The translations under genes and the position numbers were made by a program. A stretch of 64,000 nucleotides of DNA from Burkholderiales bacterium (GTDB lineage Bacteria > Pseudomonadota > Gammaproteobacteria > Burkholderiales > Burkholderiaceae_C), in the NCBI GenBank assembly GCA_026954015.1, contig JAIXLP010000005.1:660-64659 (forward strand). The letters run 5' to 3'. Below are positions 1 through 8,353 of the stretch, one piece after another; the stretch's first letter is position 1, and the number at the start of each line of letters is the position of its first letter. The notes under the pieces are model-generated. The model saw only the letters and a list, made by a program, of their open reading frames with translations. It was not told the origin of the DNA and did not search any database.

Positions 1-516
1 ATGTTCGCGCCCAACTACATCGAGAACAAGCTCAAGTTCTTCCCGCAGATCAAGGAGGCGGTCTGCTTCGGCCACGACCGCGAAGAAGTCTGCGCGTTCG
101 TGAACATCGACTTCGACGCCGTGGGCAACTGGGCCGAGCGCCGGGGCCTGCCGTATGCGGGCTACGTCGACCTGGCGGGCAAGCCCGAGGTGCTGGAGAT
201 GATGCGCGAGTGCATGGCGCAGGTGAACCAGGATCTCGCCGCCGAGGAGGGCATGGCGGCCACGCAGGTGGCGCGCTTTCTCGTGCTGCACAAGGAGCTG
301 GACCCGGACGACGACGAGCTCACGCGCACGCGCAAGGTGCGCCGAAACTTCGTCGCCCAGAAATACGCCGTGCTGATCGACGCGCTGTACGGCGGCAGAA
401 GCGAGCAGTTCATCGAGACCAAGGTGAAGTTCGAGGATGGGCGCACGGGCACGGTCTCGGCCACGCTCAAGATCCTCGAAGCCAAAACCTGGCCCGCGGG
501 GAGGAAGGCCGCATGA
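1..516 (+). CDS. Acyl-CoA synthetase (AMP-forming), C-terminal part only
   Basis: The reading frame is open from the first base of the window, so the gene begins upstream and only the last 171 codons are present. The fragment looks like the C-terminal region of a long-chain-type AMP-binding acyl-CoA ligase: it starts in the part that contains 'NYIENKLKFFP', runs through a charged segment (DPDDDELTRTRKVRR) where such enzymes carry the mobile C-terminal lid, and ends soon after. The Met at position 1 is internal. The stop codon overlaps the start of the next gene (ATGA), which places it in one operon with the LIV-type ABC transporter. Such ligases beside LIV transporters usually activate the imported acid; the substrate cannot be read from this piece. 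Confidence 0.8.
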   Translation: MFAPNYIENKLKFFPQIKEAVCFGHDREEVCAFVNIDFDAVGNWAERRGLPYAGYVDLAGKPEVLEMMRECMAQVNQDLAAEEGMAATQVARFLVLHKELDPDDDELTRTRKVRRNFVAQKYAVLIDALYGGRSEQFIETKVKFEDGRTGTVSATLKILEAKTWPAGRKAA

Positions 517-1361
517 ACGGCGTTGCATCACAAACCATAGCTGCTGGCGCAGGCCAGATGGGCGCTGGTGGCCAGAATGGTTCGAGAAACATCGGCGAGG
601 TGATCCTTGAAGTCAGGAACATCAGCCTGCGCTTTGGCGGCGTGCGCGCGCTCACCGACATCAGCTTCGACGTGCGCGAGCACGAGATCCGCTCCATCAT
701 CGGCCCCAATGGCGCGGGCAAGAGCTCGATGCTCAACTGCATCAACGGCGTGTACACACCCACCGAGGGCACGATCACCTTCCGCGGCCAGACCTTCAGC
801 CACATGAACAGCCGCCAGGTGGCCGAGATGGGCGTGGCGCGCACCTTCCAGAACCTGGCCCTCTTCAAGGGCATGAGCGTGCTGGACAACATCATGTCCG
901 GGCGCAACCTCAAGATCAAAAGCAACCTCTTCCTGCAGGCGCTGCGCATCGGCCCGGCCGAGCGCGAGGAAATCCGCCACCGCGAGTTCGTCGAGCACAT
1001 CATCGACTTCCTGGAGATCCAGGCGCACCGCAAGACGCCCGTGGGGCAGCTCCCCTACGGCCTGCAAAAGCGCGTCGATCTGGGCCGGGCGCTCGCGATG
1101 GAGCCGCAGGTGCTGCTGCTGGACGAGCCCATGGCCGGCATGAACGTCGAGGAAAAGCAGGACATGAGCCGCTTCATCCTCGACGTGAACGACGAATTCG
1201 GCACCACCTGCGTGCTGATCGAGCACGACATGGGCGTGGTGATGGACATTTCCGACCGCGTCGTGGTGCTGGACTACGGCAAGAAGATCGGCGACGGCGC
1301 GCCGCTTGAGGTACAGCAGAGTGAAGAGGTCATCCGCGCCTATCTGGGGTCGAGCGCCTGA
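513..1361 (+). CDS. livG: LIV-type ABC transporter ATP-binding protein (LivG-like)
   Basis: This is one of two cytoplasmic ATPases of a branched-chain amino acid/organic acid ABC importer. In the 282-residue product the Walker A motif GPNGAGKS lies at about 64-71, followed by a Q-loop (FQNL), an ABC signature of the LivG subtype (LPYGLQKRVDLGRAL), Walker B (VLLLDEP) and the H-loop (IEHD). The start at 513 overlaps the upstream stop by 4 nt; an in-frame ATG at 558 is an alternative. The first ~26 residues are a Gly/Ala-rich extension not expected in the family. Residues 9-21 are encoded by a copy of the dispersed repeat (537-574), so the extension is probably repeat-derived. LivH, LivM, binding protein and LivF follow. 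Confidence 0.92.
   Translation: MNGVASQTIAAGAGQMGAGGQNGSRNIGEVILEVRNISLRFGGVRALTDISFDVREHEIRSIIGPNGAGKSSMLNCINGVYTPTEGTITFRGQTFSHMNSRQVAEMGVARTFQNLALFKGMSVLDNIMSGRNLKIKSNLFLQALRIGPAEREEIRHREFVEHIIDFLEIQAHRKTPVGQLPYGLQKRVDLGRALAMEPQVLLLDEPMAGMNVEEKQDMSRFILDVNDEFGTTCVLIEHDMGVVMDISDRVVVLDYGKKIGDGAPLEVQQSEEVIRAYLGSSA
537..574 (+). repeat. Dispersed hairpin repeat, copy 1 (inside livG)
   Basis: This is a diverged copy of the family whose forward form begins ATAGCTGCTGGCGC and ends near GGCC. Here the two GGCGC-type arms are separated by a degenerate centre. It lies within the 5' coding part of livG and supplies its N-terminal Gly/Ala-rich residues. Confidence 0.6.
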
Positions 1362-1381
1362 GCGGGCAAGGAAGAATACGC

Positions 1382-2311
1382 ATGGGATTTTTTCTCGAAA
1401 CCCTGATTGGCGGCCTGATGACTGGCGTGCTGTATTCGCTGGTCGCACTGGGCTTCGTGCTGATCTACAAGGCGTCCAGCGTCTTCAACTTCGCGCAGGG
1501 CGTGATGGTGCTGTTCGCGGCGCTGGCCATGGCGCGCCTTGCCGAGTGGATTCCGCAGTGGACCGGCATCGAAAGCCGGCTGATGGCCAATGTGCTGGCG
1601 TTTGCTGCGGCGGGCGTGCTCATGCTGGCGCTGGCCTGGCTGATCGAGCGCCTGGCCTTGCGCCATCTCGTGAGCCAACCCGAAGCCACGTTGCTCATGG
1701 CCACCATAGGTATAGGCTTCTTCCTCGAAGGCTTCGGCCAGTCGGTGTTCGGCAGCAATGTCTACAACATCGACATCGGCATCCCCAAGGATCCGATCTT
1801 CATTCTGCAAGGCCTGTTCGAGGGCGGCATCCTCATCGACTCGCAGGAACTGGTGGCAGCGCTGATCGCGGCGCTGCTGGTGACCGTGCTGGTGCTGTTC
1901 TTCCAGAAAACCGGCACCGGGCGCGCGCTGCGCGCCGTGGCCGATGACCATCAGGCGGCGCAGTCGGTGGGCATACCGCTGGCACGCATGTGGGTCATCG
2001 TGTGGTTCATCGCGGGCCTGAGCGCCCTCGTGGCCGGCATGGTCTGGGGCAGCAAGCTGGGGGTGCAATTTTCCATCTCCACGCTCGCGCTGCGCGCACT
2101 GCCCGTGGTCATCCTGGGCGGACTCACTTCGGTGCCCGGTGCCATCATCGCGGGCCTGATCGTGGGCGCGGGTGAAAAGCTTTCCGAAATCTACCTCGGC
2201 CCCTTCGTCGGCGGAGGCATCGAGGTCTGGTTTGCCTATGTGCTGGCGCTGGTGGTGCTTCTGATCCGGCCTCAGGGGCTGTTTGGAGAGAAGATCATTG
2301 ACCGTGTTTGA
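1382..2311 (+). CDS. livH: LIV-type ABC transporter permease (LivH-like)
   Basis: A 309-residue, strongly hydrophobic inner-membrane protein of the LivH family. It opens with a typical N-terminal segment (LIGGLMTGVLYSLVALGFVL) and has about eight predicted membrane helices. The GRALRAVADDHQAAQSVGI stretch near 180-200 is the cytoplasmic EAA-like loop that contacts the ATPases. The ATG at 1382 is preceded by an AAGGAAG ribosome binding site. The gene lies 20 bp after livG and should form the translocation channel together with LivM. A dispersed repeat separates it from livM. Confidence 0.93.
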   Translation: MGFFLETLIGGLMTGVLYSLVALGFVLIYKASSVFNFAQGVMVLFAALAMARLAEWIPQWTGIESRLMANVLAFAAAGVLMLALAWLIERLALRHLVSQPEATLLMATIGIGFFLEGFGQSVFGSNVYNIDIGIPKDPIFILQGLFEGGILIDSQELVAALIAALLVTVLVLFFQKTGTGRALRAVADDHQAAQSVGIPLARMWVIVWFIAGLSALVAGMVWGSKLGVQFSISTLALRALPVVILGGLTSVPGAIIAGLIVGAGEKLSEIYLGPFVGGGIEVWFAYVLALVVLLIRPQGLFGEKIIDRV

Positions 2312-2320
2312 TCTCTGTTT

Positions 2321-2360
2321 TGATAGCTTTCAGCGATTGACAGGCAAGGGCTAGAGGCCA
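2321..2360 (+). repeat. Dispersed hairpin repeat, copy 2 (livH-livM junction)
   Basis: This forward copy begins ATAGCTTTCAGCGATTGA and ends CTAGAGGCCA. It fills most of the 65-bp gap between livH and livM and is one of nine copies in the window. Confidence 0.75.
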
Positions 2361-2376
2361 AAAGGGCTTGTAAAGC

Positions 2377-3453
2377 ATGTTCTACCGCGAAAACGGTCAA
2401 TTCAAGACCACCTACCGCTCGGACCAGCAGATCTTTCCCATTCGGCAAGATCGCGTGGTCATGCTCATCGCACTGCTGCTGGCCTTCGTCGTGGTGCCTT
2501 TCACCGCCAGCAGCTACCTGTTTTCGGCCATCCTGATCCCCGTGGTGATCCTCTCTCTGGCGGCGCTGGGCACCAACATCCTGATCGGCTACTGCGGGCA
2601 GATCTCGCTGGGCTCGGGCGCCTTCATGGCCGTCGGAGCCTATGGGGCCTGGAACGTCATCATGCGCCTCCCTGGCATGCCGCTCATCGGCGCGCTGCTG
2701 CTGGGCGGGATATTTGCAGCCATTTTCGGCGTGCTGTTCGGCCTGCCCAGCCTGCGCGTCAAGGGCCTGTACCTGGCCGTGACCACGCTGGCAGCGCAGT
2801 TCTTCGCCGACTGGATGTTCTACCGCGTCAAGTGGTTCACCATGGACAGTCCGTCCATCTCGGTGAGCGCGCCCGACCTGAGCATCTTCGGCCTGCCGCT
2901 GGAGAGCTATGCCGCCAAGTACCTGTTCTGCCTCTCGCTGCTGGTGTTGCTGGCGCTCGCGTGCAAGAACCTGGTGCGCGGTGCCATCGGGCGCGAATGG
3001 ATGGCCATTCGCGATATGGACGTGGCAGCGGCCGTGATCGGCATCCGTCCGGTCTACGCCAAGCTCACGGCGTTTGCCGTCAGCAGTTTCATCATTGGCG
3101 TGGCGGGCGCGCTCTGGGGCTTCTTCTATCTGGGTTCGTGGGAACCTGCGGCGTTCGGCCTGAACATGTCGCTGGAGCTCCTGTTCATGGTCATCATCGG
3201 CGGGCTGGGCTCCATCATGGGCAACTTCATCGGTGCCGCCTTCATGGTGATCCTGCCCATCCTGATCCGTCTGGGCCTGCCGGCCCTGGGCGATCTGGTG
3301 GGCCTGCAACTGGGCACGGCGGCAGCGGCGCACCTGGAGCTGATGCTGTTTGGCGTGCTCATCGTCTGGTTCCTCATCGTGGAGCCGCACGGCCTGGCAC
3401 GCCTGTGGTCCACCGGCAAGCAGAAGTTGCGTTTGTGGCCCTTCCCTCACTGA
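2377..3453 (+). CDS. livM: LIV-type ABC transporter permease (LivM-like)
   Basis: A 358-residue membrane protein of the LivM family and the second half of the channel. After a polar N-terminus of about 25 residues come hydrophobic helices including the conserved segment that reads LGTNILIGYCGQISLGSGAF. The loop GREWMAIRDMDVAAAVIGI is the ATPase-coupling region. The preceding intergenic stretch contains a dispersed repeat but no obvious terminator, so cotranscription with livGH is likely. Confidence 0.93.
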   Translation: MFYRENGQFKTTYRSDQQIFPIRQDRVVMLIALLLAFVVVPFTASSYLFSAILIPVVILSLAALGTNILIGYCGQISLGSGAFMAVGAYGAWNVIMRLPGMPLIGALLLGGIFAAIFGVLFGLPSLRVKGLYLAVTTLAAQFFADWMFYRVKWFTMDSPSISVSAPDLSIFGLPLESYAAKYLFCLSLLVLLALACKNLVRGAIGREWMAIRDMDVAAAVIGIRPVYAKLTAFAVSSFIIGVAGALWGFFYLGSWEPAAFGLNMSLELLFMVIIGGLGSIMGNFIGAAFMVILPILIRLGLPALGDLVGLQLGTAAAAHLELMLFGVLIVWFLIVEPHGLARLWSTGKQKLRLWPFPH

Positions 3454-3512
3454 GGGCAGAGCGCGAGCGCGAAGGTTTTTTCCCTGGCAACCTCACTACG
3501 AAGGAGACAAGC

Positions 3513-4826
3513 ATGAAACCCATCTACACCTTGCTGGCTGCGCTGGCGGTGGCAGCGGGCACGGTCGCGGCGCCCGCCGCAGCGCAGGAGCAGTACGCGC
3601 CCGTGCTCTCGTACCGGACCGGGCCGTATGCGCCCAACGGCATCCCGGTGGCCAACGGCACCGTGGACTACCTCAAGCTGGTCAATGCGCACGGCGGCAT
3701 CAACGGCGTCAAGTTCAAGATCGAGGAGTGCGAATTCGCCTACGACACCGCCAAGGGCATCGAATGCTATGAGCGCATGAAGGGGCAAAACGGCGGTGCG
3801 GCCATCGTGCAGTCGATCTCCACCGGTGTGACCAACGCACTGCTGAAGAAGGCGCCCGAGGACAAGATCTCGCTCATCATTGCCGGCTATGGCACGCCGG
3901 CTGCGGCCGACGGACGGGTCTTCAAGTGGGTCTTCCCCATGATCCCCAACTACTTCGTGTCGGCCGACGTGATGATGCAGGCCATCGGCAAGAAGGCCGG
4001 AGGCCTGGACAAGCTCAAGGGCAAGAAGATTCACTACGTCTACATGGACGCACCGTTCGGCCATGAATTCATGCCGGTGTTCGACGCCTACGCCGCCAAG
4101 TACGGCTTCAACCTGGCCAAGCTGCCGGTGACCGCGCCGGGGCTGGACCAGAAGTCCACCTGGCTGCAGGTGCGCCGCGATCAGCCCGATTACCTGCTCT
4201 ACGTGGGCTATGGCGTGATGAACCCCACGGCCCTGAAGGAAGCGCAGGCCGTGGGCTACCCGCGCGAGAAGATGTACGGCTTCTGGTGGGCGGGCTCCGA
4301 ATCCGACGTCAAGGGCGTCGAAGAAGCCTCCAAGGGCTACAACGCTGCCGCCCTGCAGGCCAGCGCCAACCGCGACGCCAAGGTCATCAAGGACGTGCAG
4401 GACACGCTCTATGCCAAGGGCCAGGGCACCGCGCAGGACGCCAAGACCGTGGGGGATGTGCTCTACGTGCGCGGCCTGATCACCGGCATGCTGACGGCCG
4501 AGACGGTACGCATTGCGCAGGAAAAATTCGGCAAGGGCAAGCCCATCACCGGCGAGCAGGCGCAGTGGGCGCTCGAGCACTTCGAGCTGACGCCCGCGCG
4601 CATCGAAGAGCTCGGCTTCACCGGCATCGTGCAGCCCATGAAGACCACCTGCGCCCAGCACATGGGATCGTACGCCGCGCGCATGTCGGTGTGGGACGGC
4701 AAGGAGTGGAAGATCAACGGCGACTGGTATGAGGGCAACCGCGAGATCCTCGATCCGCTGATCAAGCAGTTTGCCGAGAAGTACGCGGCCGACAACAAGG
4801 TCGAAATCCGCCAGTGCGCCGACTGA
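3513..4826 (+). CDS. livK: LIV-type ABC transporter periplasmic binding protein
   Basis: A 437-residue periplasmic solute-binding protein of the peripheral-binding-protein type I fold (Leu/Ile/Val-BP, Peripla_BP_6). The N-terminus MKPIYTLLAALAVAAGTVAA followed by PAAAQ is a clear Sec signal peptide with cleavage near residue 25. The ATG at 3513 follows an AAGGAG ribosome binding site. The protein is longer than E. coli LivJ/LivK and belongs to the subgroup found beside acyl-CoA ligases, so the ligand may be an aromatic or short-chain organic acid rather than an amino acid. A strong hairpin after the gene may keep its level above that of livF. Confidence 0.9.
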   Translation: MKPIYTLLAALAVAAGTVAAPAAAQEQYAPVLSYRTGPYAPNGIPVANGTVDYLKLVNAHGGINGVKFKIEECEFAYDTAKGIECYERMKGQNGGAAIVQSISTGVTNALLKKAPEDKISLIIAGYGTPAAADGRVFKWVFPMIPNYFVSADVMMQAIGKKAGGLDKLKGKKIHYVYMDAPFGHEFMPVFDAYAAKYGFNLAKLPVTAPGLDQKSTWLQVRRDQPDYLLYVGYGVMNPTALKEAQAVGYPREKMYGFWWAGSESDVKGVEEASKGYNAAALQASANRDAKVIKDVQDTLYAKGQGTAQDAKTVGDVLYVRGLITGMLTAETVRIAQEKFGKGKPITGEQAQWALEHFELTPARIEELGFTGIVQPMKTTCAQHMGSYAARMSVWDGKEWKINGDWYEGNREILDPLIKQFAEKYAADNKVEIRQCAD

Positions 4827-4841
4827 CGGCATGACGCAGCG

Positions 4842-4865
4842 CCGGGGCGGCCTGGCCCGCCCCGG
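4842..4865 (+). terminator. Hairpin between binding-protein gene and livF
   Basis: A perfect 9-bp stem (CCGGGGCGG / CCGCCCCGG) with a 6-nt loop lies 16 nt after the binding-protein stop codon. There is no U-tract, so it is more likely an mRNA-stabilising or attenuating hairpin than a full terminator. Confidence 0.45.
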
Positions 4866-4886
4866 TCCGAACACGGACAAGACAAG

Positions 4887-5702
4887 ATGCGCGAACCGAC
4901 CTCTTCCGCGATGCTCGACGTCAACGGCATCGAGGTCATCTACAACCACGTGATCCTCGTGCTCAAGGGCGTGTCGCTCACCGTGCCCCAGGGGGCCATC
5001 GTGGCCATCCTGGGCGGCAACGGCGCGGGCAAGACGACCACGCTGCGCGCCATCTCCAACCTGCTGCGCGGCGAGCGCGGCGAGGTCACCAAGGGCAGCA
5101 TCCACTACCAGGGCGAGCGCATCGAAAACCTCACCCCGTCCGAGCTCGTCAAGCGCGGCGTGGTGCAGGTGATGGAAGGGCGCCACTGCTTCGCGCACCT
5201 GACCATCGAGGAAAACCTGCTGACCGGCGCCTACACGCGCACCAGCAAGGCCGAGATCGCGGCCAACCTGGAGAAGGTCTACACCTACTTCCCGCGCCTG
5301 AAGGAACGCCGCAGGAGCCAGGCCGCCTACACCTCGGGCGGCGAACAGCAGATGTGCGCCATCGGGCGCGCCCTCATGAGCAGCCCGACGCTGGTGCTGC
5401 TGGACGAACCCTCGATGGGCCTGGCGCCGCAGCTCGTCGAAGAGGTCTTCAACATCGTGCGCGACCTCAACACCAAGGAAGGCACGACCTTTCTGCTGGC
5501 CGAGCAGAACACCAACATGGCGCTCAAGTACGCAGGCTACGGCTACATCATGGAAAGCGGCCGCGTGGTCATGGATGGCTCGGCCGCAGACCTGGCGAGC
5601 AACGAAGACGTGAAGGAGTTCTACCTGGGCGTCGGCGGCGCCGAGCGCAAGAGCTTTCGCGACGTCAAGAGCTACAAGCGGCGCAAGCGCTGGCTCGCAT
5701 GA
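4887..5702 (+). CDS. livF: LIV-type ABC transporter ATP-binding protein (LivF-like)
   Basis: The second ATPase of the transporter, 271 residues. Walker A is GGNGAGKT at about 43-50. The signature region TSGGEQQMCAIGRAL and Walker B LVLLDEPSMGLAP are of the LivF type, and the protein ends with a basic tail (YKRRKRW). It is separated from livG by the permease and binding-protein genes, as in many betaproteobacterial LIV operons. It should pair with LivG in the cytoplasm to drive uptake. Confidence 0.93.
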   Translation: MREPTSSAMLDVNGIEVIYNHVILVLKGVSLTVPQGAIVAILGGNGAGKTTTLRAISNLLRGERGEVTKGSIHYQGERIENLTPSELVKRGVVQVMEGRHCFAHLTIEENLLTGAYTRTSKAEIAANLEKVYTYFPRLKERRRSQAAYTSGGEQQMCAIGRALMSSPTLVLLDEPSMGLAPQLVEEVFNIVRDLNTKEGTTFLLAEQNTNMALKYAGYGYIMESGRVVMDGSAADLASNEDVKEFYLGVGGAERKSFRDVKSYKRRKRWLA

Positions 5703-5712
5703 TCACATATCC

Positions 5713-5749
5713 ATAGCTGCTCGCGCTTGATGGGCAAGGGCTGAAACCA
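5713..5749 (+). repeat. Dispersed hairpin repeat, copy 3 (livF-ligase junction)
   Basis: This forward copy begins ATAGCTGCTCGCGCTTGATG and continues GGCAAGGGCTGAAACCA. It occupies the middle of the 81-bp gap after livF and is the third copy within this one operon. Confidence 0.75.
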
Positions 5750-5783
5750 TATTTTGCTTACACACTGACAGGAGGCCCGCGCC

Positions 5784-7031
5784 ATGACCGAGTTTTACGA
5801 CGCGCTGGAAACCCGCTCCCCCGACGAGCGCGAAGCCGCGCTGATGGCCGCGCTGCCGGCTCAGGTGGCGCAGGCACAGCAGCGCTCGCGCGCGTTCGCC
5901 GAGATCCTTGCGGGCGTGGATGCCGCCGGCGTCACGAGCCGCGCGGCGCTCGCGCGGCTGCCGGTCACGCGCAAGAGCGCGCTGCTCGCGCGCCAGCAGG
6001 CCGAGCGCGCACGCGACGCCTTCGGCGGTTTCAGCACCGGGCGCTACGGCAGCGCGCTGGCGCGCGTGTTCTCCAGCCCCGGCCCGATCTACGAACCCCA
6101 GGGCACGCGCGCCGACTACTGGCGCATGGCACGCGCGCTCTACGCCGCCGGCTTTCGCGCGGGCGAGCTGGTGCACAACTGCTTTTCCTACCACTTCGTG
6201 CCCGCCGGGCTCATGATGGAAACCGCCGCGCACGCGCTCGGCTGCACGGTATTCCCCGGCGGTACGGGCCAGACCGAGCAGCAGGTGCAGGCCATGGCCG
6301 ACCTCAGGCCCGCGGGCTACGTCGGCACGCCGAGCTTTCTGCGGCTGATCCTTGAGAAGGCCGCCGAGATGCAGGTGCCGCTGCCCAGCGTCACCAAGGC
6401 GCTGGTCTCGGCCGAGGCGCTGCCGCCGTCGCTGCGCACGTGGTTCGCCGAGCACGGCGTGGCCGCGACGCAGTGCTACGGCACCGCGGACCTGGGCCTG
6501 ATCGCCTACGAAACCGAGGCGCGCGAGGGCCTGGTGCTCGACGAAGGCGTAATCGTCGAAATCGTGCGCCCCGGCACGGGCGACCCGGTACCCGAGGGTG
6601 AGGTGGGCGAGCTCGTCGTCACCACCTTCAACACCGATTACCCGCTGATCCGCTTCGGCACCGGCGACCTCTCCGCCGTGCTGCCCGGCCCCTGCCCCAC
6701 CGGGCGCACCAACACCCGCATCAAGGGCTGGATGGGCCGCGCGGACCAGACCACCAAGGTGCGCGGCATGTTCGTGCACCCCGAGCAGGTCGCCGAGATC
6801 GCGCGGCGCTTTCCGCAGGTGCTCAAGGCGCGGCTCATCGTAAGCGGCGAGATGGCCAGCGACCAGATGCAGTTGCAGGTGGAAACCCGCGAAACCGCCG
6901 CGGGCCTGGCCGAGCAGCTCGCCACCGCGCTGCGCGACGTGACCAAGCTGCGCGGCGAGGTCACGCTGCTCGCGCCCGGGAGCCTGGCCAACGACGGCAA
7001 GGTGATCGAGGACGCGCGCAGCTACCAATAA
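5784..7031 (+). CDS. PaaK-like adenylate-forming enzyme (phenylacetate-CoA ligase family)
   Basis: A 415-residue protein of the phenylacetate-CoA ligase branch of the AMP-binding superfamily. It shows the family's YGTADLG segment (adenine/substrate pocket), a GEVGELVVTT strand, RFGTGDLS with the Asp expected to contact the AMP ribose, and GRADQTTKVRGMFVHP leading into the C-terminal lid. It lacks an N-terminal thioesterase or carrier domain. The ATG at 5784 follows an AGGAGG box. It probably makes an acyl-CoA from the acid imported by the adjacent transporter; that link rests on context, and phenylacetate itself is not demonstrated. Confidence 0.82.
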   Translation: MTEFYDALETRSPDEREAALMAALPAQVAQAQQRSRAFAEILAGVDAAGVTSRAALARLPVTRKSALLARQQAERARDAFGGFSTGRYGSALARVFSSPGPIYEPQGTRADYWRMARALYAAGFRAGELVHNCFSYHFVPAGLMMETAAHALGCTVFPGGTGQTEQQVQAMADLRPAGYVGTPSFLRLILEKAAEMQVPLPSVTKALVSAEALPPSLRTWFAEHGVAATQCYGTADLGLIAYETEAREGLVLDEGVIVEIVRPGTGDPVPEGEVGELVVTTFNTDYPLIRFGTGDLSAVLPGPCPTGRTNTRIKGWMGRADQTTKVRGMFVHPEQVAEIARRFPQVLKARLIVSGEMASDQMQLQVETRETAAGLAEQLATALRDVTKLRGEVTLLAPGSLANDGKVIEDARSYQ

Positions 7032-7082
7032 CGGAATGACGGCGCCAGGGCGGCGCTGGACAAGTCCCTCGCGCGCGCCGCC

Positions 7083-7838
7083 CTACGTCTTCCAGAAGAA
7101 CAGCACCGTCATCACGAGGCCGATGGCCACGATGCTCCAGCGCAGCACGGCCGGCGGGAGCTTGCGCGCGCCGCGCGCGCCCAGGTAGCCGCCGAGCGTG
7201 GCGGCCACCATCATGATGAGCGCCTCCTTCCACTGCACGATGCCGCCGGCCGCGTAGATCGCCACCGCGATCGCCGTGAGCAGCGTGGAGACGAGGTTCT
7301 TGATCGCATTCATCGCGTTCAAGCGCGTCTGCCCCAGCAGGCCGAAGAGCGCGAGCATGAGGATGCCCATGCCGCCGTTGAAGTAGCCGCCGTAGCCCGC
7401 CACGAGCAGCAGCCCGAGCACGGCCTTGATGCGCGAGGGCGCCGCGCCCTGCGGGCGGTGCGCGTCGGCCCAGCGGCGCAGTTGCGGGCCGAAGGCGAAC
7501 ATGGCCGTGGCCACCAGCAGCAGCCACGGAATCAGGCGGTTGAACGCGGCGTTGGAGGTCACGAGCAGCAGCGCCGCGCCCAGCACCCCGCCCACGAGCG
7601 AGAGCACCACCACCAGCGTCATCGACAGCCCCGGCGCGGGCTCCATGTCCTCGCGCGAGCCGAAGATGCTCGCCACATAGCCCGGCAGCAGCGCCACCGT
7701 GCCCGTGGCGTTGGCCGTGACCGAGGGCACGCCCACGGCGATCAGCGCGGGCAGCGTGAGAAAGCTGCCGCCCCCGGCGACGGAATTGAGCGTGCCGGCG
7801 AAGAAGGCTGCCACCAGCAGCAGGGCGATATCCATCAT
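7083..7838 (-). CDS. TauE/SafE (TSUP) family membrane permease
   Basis: A 251-residue integral membrane protein with about eight helices, typical length for the sulfite exporter TauE/SafE family. The N-terminal helix ends in a TLNSVAGGGSFLTLP motif characteristic of the group, and the same pattern recurs in the second half (GGYFNGGMGILML), reflecting internal duplication. Members move small organosulfur or organic anions; the substrate here is unknown. It lies 6 bp downstream of ybeY and is probably the last gene of the phoH-panD-ybeY operon. A 10-bp inverted repeat (7047-7056/7075-7084) overlaps its stop codon. Confidence 0.88.
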   Translation of the reverse strand: MMDIALLLVAAFFAGTLNSVAGGGSFLTLPALIAVGVPSVTANATGTVALLPGYVASIFGSREDMEPAPGLSMTLVVVLSLVGGVLGAALLLVTSNAAFNRLIPWLLLVATAMFAFGPQLRRWADAHRPQGAAPSRIKAVLGLLLVAGYGGYFNGGMGILMLALFGLLGQTRLNAMNAIKNLVSTLLTAIAVAIYAAGGIVQWKEALIMMVAATLGGYLGARGARKLPPAVLRWSIVAIGLVMTVLFFWKT

Positions 7839-7844
7839 GAGTAC

Positions 7845-8297
7845 TTACACCGCGTAGGGGTCGGGAAAGCCCAGGCCGCGCAGGATGGCCGTCTCGCGCG
7901 CCTCCATTGCGCGCGCGTCCTGCTCGCTGGTTTCGTGGTCCCAACCCTGGGCGTGCAGCGCGCCGTGCACCAGCAGATGGGCGTAGTGCTCTTGCAGCGT
8001 CTTGTTCTGCTCGCGCGCCTCGCGTTCGACCACGGGCGCGCACAGCACCAGGTCGGCCACCACGACGGGCTGCTGCTGGTAGTCGAAGGTGAGCACGTTG
8101 GTGGCGTAGTCCTTCTGGCGGTAGTCGCGGTTCAGCGCGCGCCCTTCCTCCTCGGCGACGATGCGCACCGTGATTTCGCCGTCCACGTCCAGCGCGTGGC
8201 GTATCCAGCGCGCCACCCTGTGCCGCGCCAGCAGCGCGCGGTGCGCCGCGGCGTCACGGGCGAACTGCAACGAGAGCGTGAGGTGCCTCAGTGGCAT
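7845..8297 (-). CDS. ybeY: Endoribonuclease YbeY (rRNA maturation factor)
   Basis: A 150-residue metalloenzyme involved in 16S rRNA 3'-end maturation and late ribosome quality control. The zinc-binding signature [11 protein letters not shown] gives His111, His115 and His121, and upstream 'NVLTFDY' is the family's conserved strand. In most proteobacteria ybeY directly follows phoH (ybeZ); here panD and a dispersed repeat sit between them. The translated start at 8297 begins [12 protein letters not shown]. Confidence 0.95.
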   Translation of the reverse strand: MPLRHLTLSLQFARDAAAHRALLARHRVARWIRHALDVDGEITVRIVAEEEGRALNRDYRQKDYATNVLTFDYQQQPVVVADLVLCAPVVEREAREQNKTLQEHYAHLLVHGALHAQGWDHETSEQDARAMEARETAILRGLGFPDPYAV

Positions 8298-8309
8298 TTA
8301 CAAGAAAAA

Positions 8310-8349
8310 TCGGCCTCCAGCGCCTTGCCAGCAAGCGCCAGCAGCTATG
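8310..8349 (-). repeat. Dispersed hairpin repeat, copy 4 (panD-ybeY gap)
   Basis: This is one of the best-conserved copies and lies on the minus strand: ATAGCTGCTGGCGCTTGCTG, then GCAAGGCGCTGGAGGCCG. The GGCGCTTGC and GCAAGGCGC-type arms can fold. It fills nearly all of the 56-bp gap between panD and ybeY. Confidence 0.85.
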
Positions 8350-8353
8350 TTTA

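Noticed and set aside
3447..5198. Minus-strand open frame of 583 codons opposite the LIV binding protein and livF
   Set aside because: It is a shadow. The plus-strand genes have signal peptide and ATPase motifs, and the minus frame has none.
7047..7084. 10-bp inverted repeat between the convergent PaaK-like and TSUP genes
   Set aside because: There is no U-run on either strand, the loop is 18 nt, and one arm overlaps a stop codon. Not convincing as a terminator.
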